This document shows, piece by piece, positions 6,509-6,884 of a stretch of 6,884 bases of DNA. The DNA lies in contig CAMBWV010000051.1 of the NCBI GenBank assembly GCA_945871755.1, positions 1-6,884 on the forward strand, in the 5' to 3' direction. The notes beneath the pieces were generated by a model. The model had not been told where the DNA came from and searched no databases. It saw only the letters and a program-made list of their open reading frames with translations. This DNA comes from an uncultured Bacteroidales bacterium (GTDB lineage Bacteria > Bacteroidota > Bacteroidia > Bacteroidales > Bacteroidaceae). A program made the translations under genes and the position numbers. Positions within the stretch are counted from its first letter, which is position 1. Each line of letters begins with the position of its first letter.

Positions 6509-6581
6509 GGTGCCATAGCTCAGTTGGTAGAGCAAAGGACTGAAAATCCTTGTGTCCCCGGTTCGATTCCTGGTGGCACCA
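6509..6581 (+). tRNA. tRNA-Phe (GAA anticodon)
   Basis: A 73-base cloverleaf. The acceptor stem is GGTGCCA/TGGCACC (6509-6515 with 6574-6580), the D arm GCTC/GAGC, and the anticodon stem AAGGA/TCCTT with loop CTGAAAA and anticodon GAA at 6542-6544. The variable loop is GTGTC, and the T arm is CCCGG/CCTGG around TTCGATT. A73 is at 6581. The genomic bases after it are CTG, so CCA is not encoded and must be added after transcription. The T stem contains one C·T (C·U in RNA) mismatch at its middle pair (6559 with 6571); all other stems pair fully. It has its own promoter and terminator and is therefore probably a single-gene transcript. Confidence 0.97.
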
Positions 6582-6591
6582 CTGTAAGAAG

Positions 6592-6617
6592 CCTCGCAGT
6601 ACGCCTGCGAGGTTTTT
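6592..6617 (+). terminator. Strong intrinsic terminator after tRNA-Phe
   Basis: CCTCGCAG (6592-6599) pairs perfectly with CTGCGAGG (6605-6612) around a 5-base loop and is followed by TTTTT (6613-6617). It begins 11 bases after the tRNA 3' end. This is a textbook factor-independent terminator. Confidence 0.92.
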
Positions 6618-6625
6618 GTGTGTTT

Positions 6626-6855
6626 GTACACCGAGGTGAGTAATGTACTGCACGTTGCTTGCAACGTGTGAGTAAGGTGTTCGTTCTCATTGCAAGGGCA
6701 AGGGAGTAACGTGAAAGTACCGCACCTTGCTTGCAAGGTGTGAGTAAGGTGTTCGTTCTCATTGCTAAAGAACATACCGCACCTTGCTTGCAAGGTGTGA
6801 GTAAGGTGTTTGTTCTCATTGTAAGGAACGTACCGCACGTTGCTTGCAACGTGTG
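6626..6855. repeat. Array of 48-base repeats, each with a covarying 8-base-pair hairpin
   Basis: Three full units lie at 6645-6692, 6717-6764 and 6774-6821, a partial fourth at 6830-6855, and a degenerate zeroth copy at 6626-6643. Spacers are 24, 9 and 8 bases. Each full unit is GTACYGCAC…, a hairpin, then TGAGTAAGGTGTTYGTTCTC and ATTG. The hairpin is CACGTTGC-TT-GCAACGTG in units 1 and 4 and CACCTTGC-TT-GCAAGGTG in units 2 and 3, so the fourth stem pair is swapped from G-C to C-G on both arms. Units 1 and 2 differ at only three of 48 positions, two of which are that paired swap. No credible gene overlaps: open frames on the minus strand here translate the repeat itself and run into the tRNA. 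This array occupies nearly all of the final 267 bases of the window. I do not recognise the repeat family. Confidence 0.88.
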
Positions 6856-6870
6856 GCTCAGCGGATGTTT

Positions 6871-6878
6871 TAGGTTTG
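6871..6878 (+). promoter_or_regulatory. Possible -7 promoter box at the window edge
   Basis: TAGGTTTG fits the Bacteroidota -7 consensus TAnnTTTG, but no TTG or TTTG lies about 20 bases upstream. It also sits inside a small inverted repeat, TAGGT-TTGT-ACCTA (6871-6884). The downstream gene, if any, is outside the window, so this is tentative. Confidence 0.25.
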
Positions 6879-6884
6879 TACCTA

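Noticed and set aside
6645..6855. CRISPR array
   Set aside because: Repeats are 48 bases with spacers of 24, 9 and 8 bases, the spacers partly resemble each other, and no cas gene is present.
6645..6855. Integron attC sites
   Set aside because: The repeats lack the R' and R'' core sites (GTTRRRY-type), and there are no cassette genes between them.

Overview
This window looks like chromosomal housekeeping DNA from a member of the Bacteroidota, most likely a GC-rich Prevotella/Bacteroides relative (order Bacteroidales). Three things support this. The tRNA gene has a promoter of the Bacteroidota type (TTTG, 20 bases, then TACCTTTG). The coding regions lack clear Shine-Dalgarno sequences. The protein families, especially the peptidase-U32 protein and the ribF–CPBP–dusB arrangement, also read like Bacteroidales versions. 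The species is inferred, not proven. All genes lie on the + strand.

Layout. Bases 1-618 are the C-terminal half of tyrosyl-tRNA synthetase (tyrS), followed by a good stem-loop terminator. A 305-base gap follows, most of it filled by a 196-base imperfect palindrome with perfect 26-base terminal inverted repeats (728-923). This palindrome ends directly at the start codon of a zinc-ribbon NUDIX hydrolase gene (924-1466). Next come a peptidase-U32 family protein (1494-2750; this family includes tRNA and rRNA hydroxylation enzymes) and a YihX-like HAD phosphatase (2787-3425). After a 106-base gap there is a tightly packed trio: ribF (3532-4482), a CPBP-family membrane protease (4489-5349) and dusB (5346-6437). 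The last two overlap by ATGA. A tRNA-Phe(GAA) gene (6509-6581) follows, with its own promoter and a strong intrinsic terminator. The final 267 bases hold no credible gene. They carry an array of 48-base repeats, each containing a hairpin whose two arms change together between copies.

How the genes fit together. The shared theme is tRNA: charging (tyrS), possible wobble-uridine hydroxylation (U32 protein), dihydrouridine formation (dusB) and a tRNA gene. RibF makes FMN and FAD, and Dus enzymes use FMN, so the ribF–CPBP–dusB operon may join a cofactor producer to a cofactor user. The NUDIX and HAD enzymes look like small-molecule phosphate hydrolases whose substrates cannot be read from sequence.

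I found no defence system, CRISPR array or phage. The parts I cannot explain, and which most merit follow-up, are the two non-coding repeat structures: the 728-923 palindrome and the covarying hairpin array at 6626-6855.
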